A DNA stretch of 49,754 nucleotides. It comes from Verrucomicrobiota bacterium. Lineage in GTDB: Bacteria; Verrucomicrobiota; Kiritimatiellia; RFP12; UBA1067. The position numbers and the translations under genes were made by a program. Below are positions 47,216 through 49,754 of this stretch, piece by piece. The stretch is taken from assembly GCA_022704145.1 (NCBI GenBank), contig JAKJGY010000011.1, positions 1 to 49,754 on the forward strand. The letters are read 5' to 3'. Position 1 is the first letter of the stretch. The number at the start of each line of letters is the position of its first letter. A model generated the notes under the pieces. It saw only the letters and a program-made list of their open reading frames with translations, was not told the DNA's origin and made no database searches.

Positions 47216-49754
47216 TCAGGGCTTCAGCAGTTGAACGCGCCCGAACTGCAGGCGGCGCACGCCGGGCTCGCCCTGGCTGGTCTCGCCGAGCCGCGACACG
47301 GCGATCCGCACATACCGCGCCTTCGGAAAGCCGATCACCGTGAAGAGGTCGACCGTCAGCCCGTACGCGCCGGGCACGGGACAATCCGTGAAGGTCGCGA
47401 CCGTGGTGTAAGCCCCCGGCTGCTTCGCGGTCTGCACAACGAAATCGCGCGGGAAACCGAAGCCGGCCTTGCCGCTCGCGGTCCGTCCGCCCGCTGGCAG
47501 CAACACGATTCTCGCGAGTTCGGTCTCGGCCCCGAGATCGAACTCAAGCCATTCCGAAACCTGCTCCCCTTTCAGCGGCGCCGAGCTGTACCCCTTTTTC
47601 GCAGCGTCGTCGAGCGGCGCGAACAGGGCGTCCGCGCCCCACCCGCCCGCCTCATGCGAACTCGACGCCCGGACGACCGGCACCAGCGTCCGCTCCGACA
47701 CCGACCGGCCTGCGGTCGGATCGGCCCAGACATCCGCAGGCAGCCCTTTCACGACGATCTCGTAGGTTCCGGCTTTCAGGCCCGTCAGCGCGCCGGCTTT
47801 TCCGTTCACACGTACCTCGCCGCCTTCCGGCAGCGTAATGTCCGCGCGCGTCCCCTTGGGCACGGTGACCGACAAGCGGAACGTTCCCTCGTTCCACTCC
47901 CACGCGGTGTCGATCGGGCCGTGCGGCGTCGGCACGCGGCCCTTGGCCCAGGTGACCTCGCGCGTGGGCTGCGGCCGCACGGTGAAAACTGCATAACCCG
48001 GCGAGGCCGGTTTCACACCCAAGAGGTAGGCCGAGAAATGTCCGGCGATGGCGGTGTCGGGGTGCGACTCGTCGCCCCACCCTTTGGTCATCAGGGACAT
48101 GCACTCGGTGGTTGTCCAGGCGCCCTGCCAGCCCGCGTCGAGCAGCTTGGCCCAGTTGTGGTCGAAGATCGTCTGCAGGCCCGACTGGGAGAAGCCGTAC
48201 TCGAACTTGCCGCGGCTCGCCAGACTCTGGAACTTGCCGTGCGCGATTCTTCTGAACTGCGGCGCGATGCGCAGCGCCTGCTCCCGGGAGACCAGCCCCA
48301 TCGAAAGCGCCAGCGCGTTCGCCTCTGGGCCGAAGCTCGGCGTTTCCAGAGCCTCCCTGAAACAGCCGGCCCGCTCGTCCCAGAAACGGGCGAAGAGCAA
48401 CGCCTTGACGGCCTCGGCCCGCTTCCGGGCGGTGGCCGCTTCACCGGGCATCCCGAGCGCCTCCGCGATGCGGGCCGCATCGGCAAACGCACCCCACAGC
48501 AGGATCTGCATGTAGGCGCGTGTGCGGACATCGCCGAGATCGAGGTTGCCCGCGTGCTTCGAGGTTTCGGGGCGCTGCACGAACAGGCCGTCCGCATCGC
48601 AATGCGCTTCCAAGTATCCCAGCAGCCGCTTGATCGCGGGCCAGAGCTGGCGCAGCGTCTCGCGGTCTCCGGTGTAGAGCAGGTGCTCCCACGCCACCGG
48701 CACCAGCCACGCTGCGAACTCGTCCGACGGGAAGGGCCCGTAGTCGCCGCTCGGCGGCGGCACGCTGCGCTCCGGATACGGCGACGCGTGCACGTAACCC
48801 TCCGGCGTCTGGTTGAAGGCCAGCATTTTGAGCGAGTCGGCCAGATACCGTGGATCTTTAAACGCGGCGTACGCGCTCTGCTGCGCGAAGTAGAGGTCGC
48901 CGGACCAGACCAGCCGGTCGCGCTTGGCTCCGTCGGCGACAAAGGCCAGCGTGCGCGCGAACTCCCACTGCGAGAGATCGCCCGAGAAGTCGTCCGTCAG
49001 CAACGCGCGTCCCTTCGGGTCGCGAACGCGGATCGCGTCGAAGAGCGGCCATTTTTCCTTCGGCGTGTAAAAACCGACGCGTCCCTTGGCAAAGGTGTCG
49101 TCGTGGGCCTCAAGCGCCGTCGCGCCGTCCAGCGTCACGCGCAGCGCCGGACCCCGTGCCTCCACCGCGAGCGCGTAACGCATGCCGTCCACCAGCGGAC
49201 GCGCCAGCCGCTGTTCCGCCAGCACGCGGTCAACCCCGTCACGTCGGCAGATCATCCGACATGTTCCGTCGAGCGCGATCTCGGCCAGATAGGCGTTCGC
49301 GTTGTCCTGCGCGCGGAAGGCCAGCCCCGCCGCCGACACATGGTGCGGGTTCGCGCGGAGTTCGAAAGTGGTCTCGATCGACACATCCCCCCACGAGGCA
49401 CCCGCCCGGCTCAGCCCCGTATCTTCGGCCTGCTCCAGCTTGCGCGGCAGCAGCCAGCCGTCCACCGTCTTCCACGCGTCGTGGTTGGGGAACGAGGCGA
49501 TCTGCAGCGTCCAGGCGCTGATCGCCCAGAGTTTGTTCAGACGCTCGTCGCTGCACAGAAACGCGCCCTCGGTCGGAGAGCGGTCGTAGACCTCGCTGTT
49601 CACCAGGGCCACCGCGTCTATCTCGACCGACGTGCCCGGCGTGTCGAGCTGCACACGGACATAGCGGGCCTGTCCCTGGATCAGCGGCGCGATGAACCGG
49701 CCGATCCGCGGGATCGTATAGGTCTCGTGGCGGTAGATGTTTCCCGGCAGCACG
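47216..49754 (-). CDS. GH78 alpha-L-rhamnosidase with nested LamG-like domain (5' end outside window)
   Basis: The last 845 codons of a gene whose start lies beyond the window. Beginning in a beta-domain (YVRVQLDTPGTSVEIDAVAL), it goes on to the barrel entry NKLWAISAWTLQIASFPNHDAWKTVDGW, is then interrupted by ~150 residues of a concanavalin-like sandwich (SIETTFELRANPHHVSAAGLAFRAQD ... GRVGFYTPKEKWPLFDAIRVRD), and resumes with AKRDRLVWSGDLYFAQQ and the (alpha/alpha)6 barrel (DYGPFPSDEFAAWLVP, WTTTECMSLMTKGWGDESHP). It ends with a beta-sandwich (NGKAGALTGLKAGTYEI) and an F5/8-type-C-like domain. In GH78 the segment around RDERxGWTGD holds the general acid; here it reads RDRLVWSGD, a variant. 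Likely secreted and active on rhamnose-containing glycans. Confidence 0.85.
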   Translation of the reverse strand, partial: VLPGNIYRHETYTIPRIGRFIAPLIQGQARYVRVQLDTPGTSVEIDAVALVNSEVYDRSPTEGAFLCSDERLNKLWAISAWTLQIASFPNHDAWKTVDGWLLPRKLEQAEDTGLSRAGASWGDVSIETTFELRANPHHVSAAGLAFRAQDNANAYLAEIALDGTCRMICRRDGVDRVLAEQRLARPLVDGMRYALAVEARGPALRVTLDGATALEAHDDTFAKGRVGFYTPKEKWPLFDAIRVRDPKGRALLTDDFSGDLSQWEFARTLAFVADGAKRDRLVWSGDLYFAQQSAYAAFKDPRYLADSLKMLAFNQTPEGYVHASPYPERSVPPPSGDYGPFPSDEFAAWLVPVAWEHLLYTGDRETLRQLWPAIKRLLGYLEAHCDADGLFVQRPETSKHAGNLDLGDVRTRAYMQILLWGAFADAARIAEALGMPGEAATARKRAEAVKALLFARFWDERAGCFREALETPSFGPEANALALSMGLVSREQALRIAPQFRRIAHGKFQSLASRGKFEYGFSQSGLQTIFDHNWAKLLDAGWQGAWTTTECMSLMTKGWGDESHPDTAIAGHFSAYLLGVKPASPGYAVFTVRPQPTREVTWAKGRVPTPHGPIDTAWEWNEGTFRLSVTVPKGTRADITLPEGGEVRVNGKAGALTGLKAGTYEIVVKGLPADVWADPTAGRSVSERTLVPVVRASSSHEAGGWGADALFAPLDDAAKKGYSSAPLKGEQVSEWLEFDLGAETELARIVLLPAGGRTASGKAGFGFPRDFVVQTAKQPGAYTTVATFTDCPVPGAYGLTVDLFTVIGFPKARYVRIAVSRLGETSQGEPGVRRLQFGRVQLLKP

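Overview
The window is about 50 kb of GC-rich, densely coding chromosomal DNA. The gene content suggests a PVC-superphylum bacterium, most likely Kiritimatiellota (Lentisphaerota or Verrucomicrobiota are alternatives). The reasons are the many secreted glycoside hydrolases, an HzsA-like NPCBM/cytochrome c protein, a uroporphyrinogen-decarboxylase-family protein, a Ser/Thr kinase fused to a formylglycine-generating-enzyme-like domain, and an unusual wealth of small dispersed and palindromic repeats, several lying in frame inside a coding sequence. This assignment is inference from gene content; there is no rRNA in the window.

Left part (1-12.1 kb): a Ser/Thr kinase with a C-terminal sulfatase-modifying-factor domain and at least eight in-frame repeat insertions; a B12-binding radical SAM protein paired with a flavin reductase; an alkaline-phosphatase-superfamily enzyme convergent with a sugar MFS transporter; an XRE regulator with a degenerate ImmA/IrrE domain; tRNA-Arg(CCT); and a translationally coupled eboF-eboD-like pair whose last stop codon lies antisense inside the tRNA gene.

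Middle (12.3-30.6 kb): a plus-strand run of GH97, ABM-domain monooxygenase, secreted beta-propeller and GH2; a GreA/GreB-like factor; a coupled SGNH hydrolase-GH9 cellulase pair; a lysine 2,3-aminomutase-like radical SAM protein plus an ATP-grasp ligase behind a near-consensus promoter; a large HzsA-like dihaem protein; and a TonB-dependent receptor whose promoter implies an almost leaderless mRNA.

Right part (30.6-49.8 kb): a small zinc-ribbon membrane protein; a TetR-MFP-RND efflux operon in which the RND pump and the outer-membrane factor are one 1521-codon frame with an internal lipoprotein signal, controlled by an operator that fills the promoter spacer; a 0.9-kb gene-free stretch made of inverted-repeat elements; and then a sugar-degradation block (DUF4091 protein, Tat-exported GH20-like protein, an unknown secreted protein, a GH29-like protein, a uroporphyrinogen-decarboxylase-family protein and a GH78 alpha-L-rhamnosidase cut by the window end).

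The overall picture is a polysaccharide degrader that exports many enzymes singly or in short operons, takes up products through a TonB receptor and an MFS sugar transporter, and carries a genome-wide load of hairpin-forming micro-repeats. The most unusual items are the RND-outer-membrane-factor single frame, the repeat-riddled kinase, the eboDF pair, the aminomutase/ATP-grasp pair, and the simple-sequence long inverted repeats.
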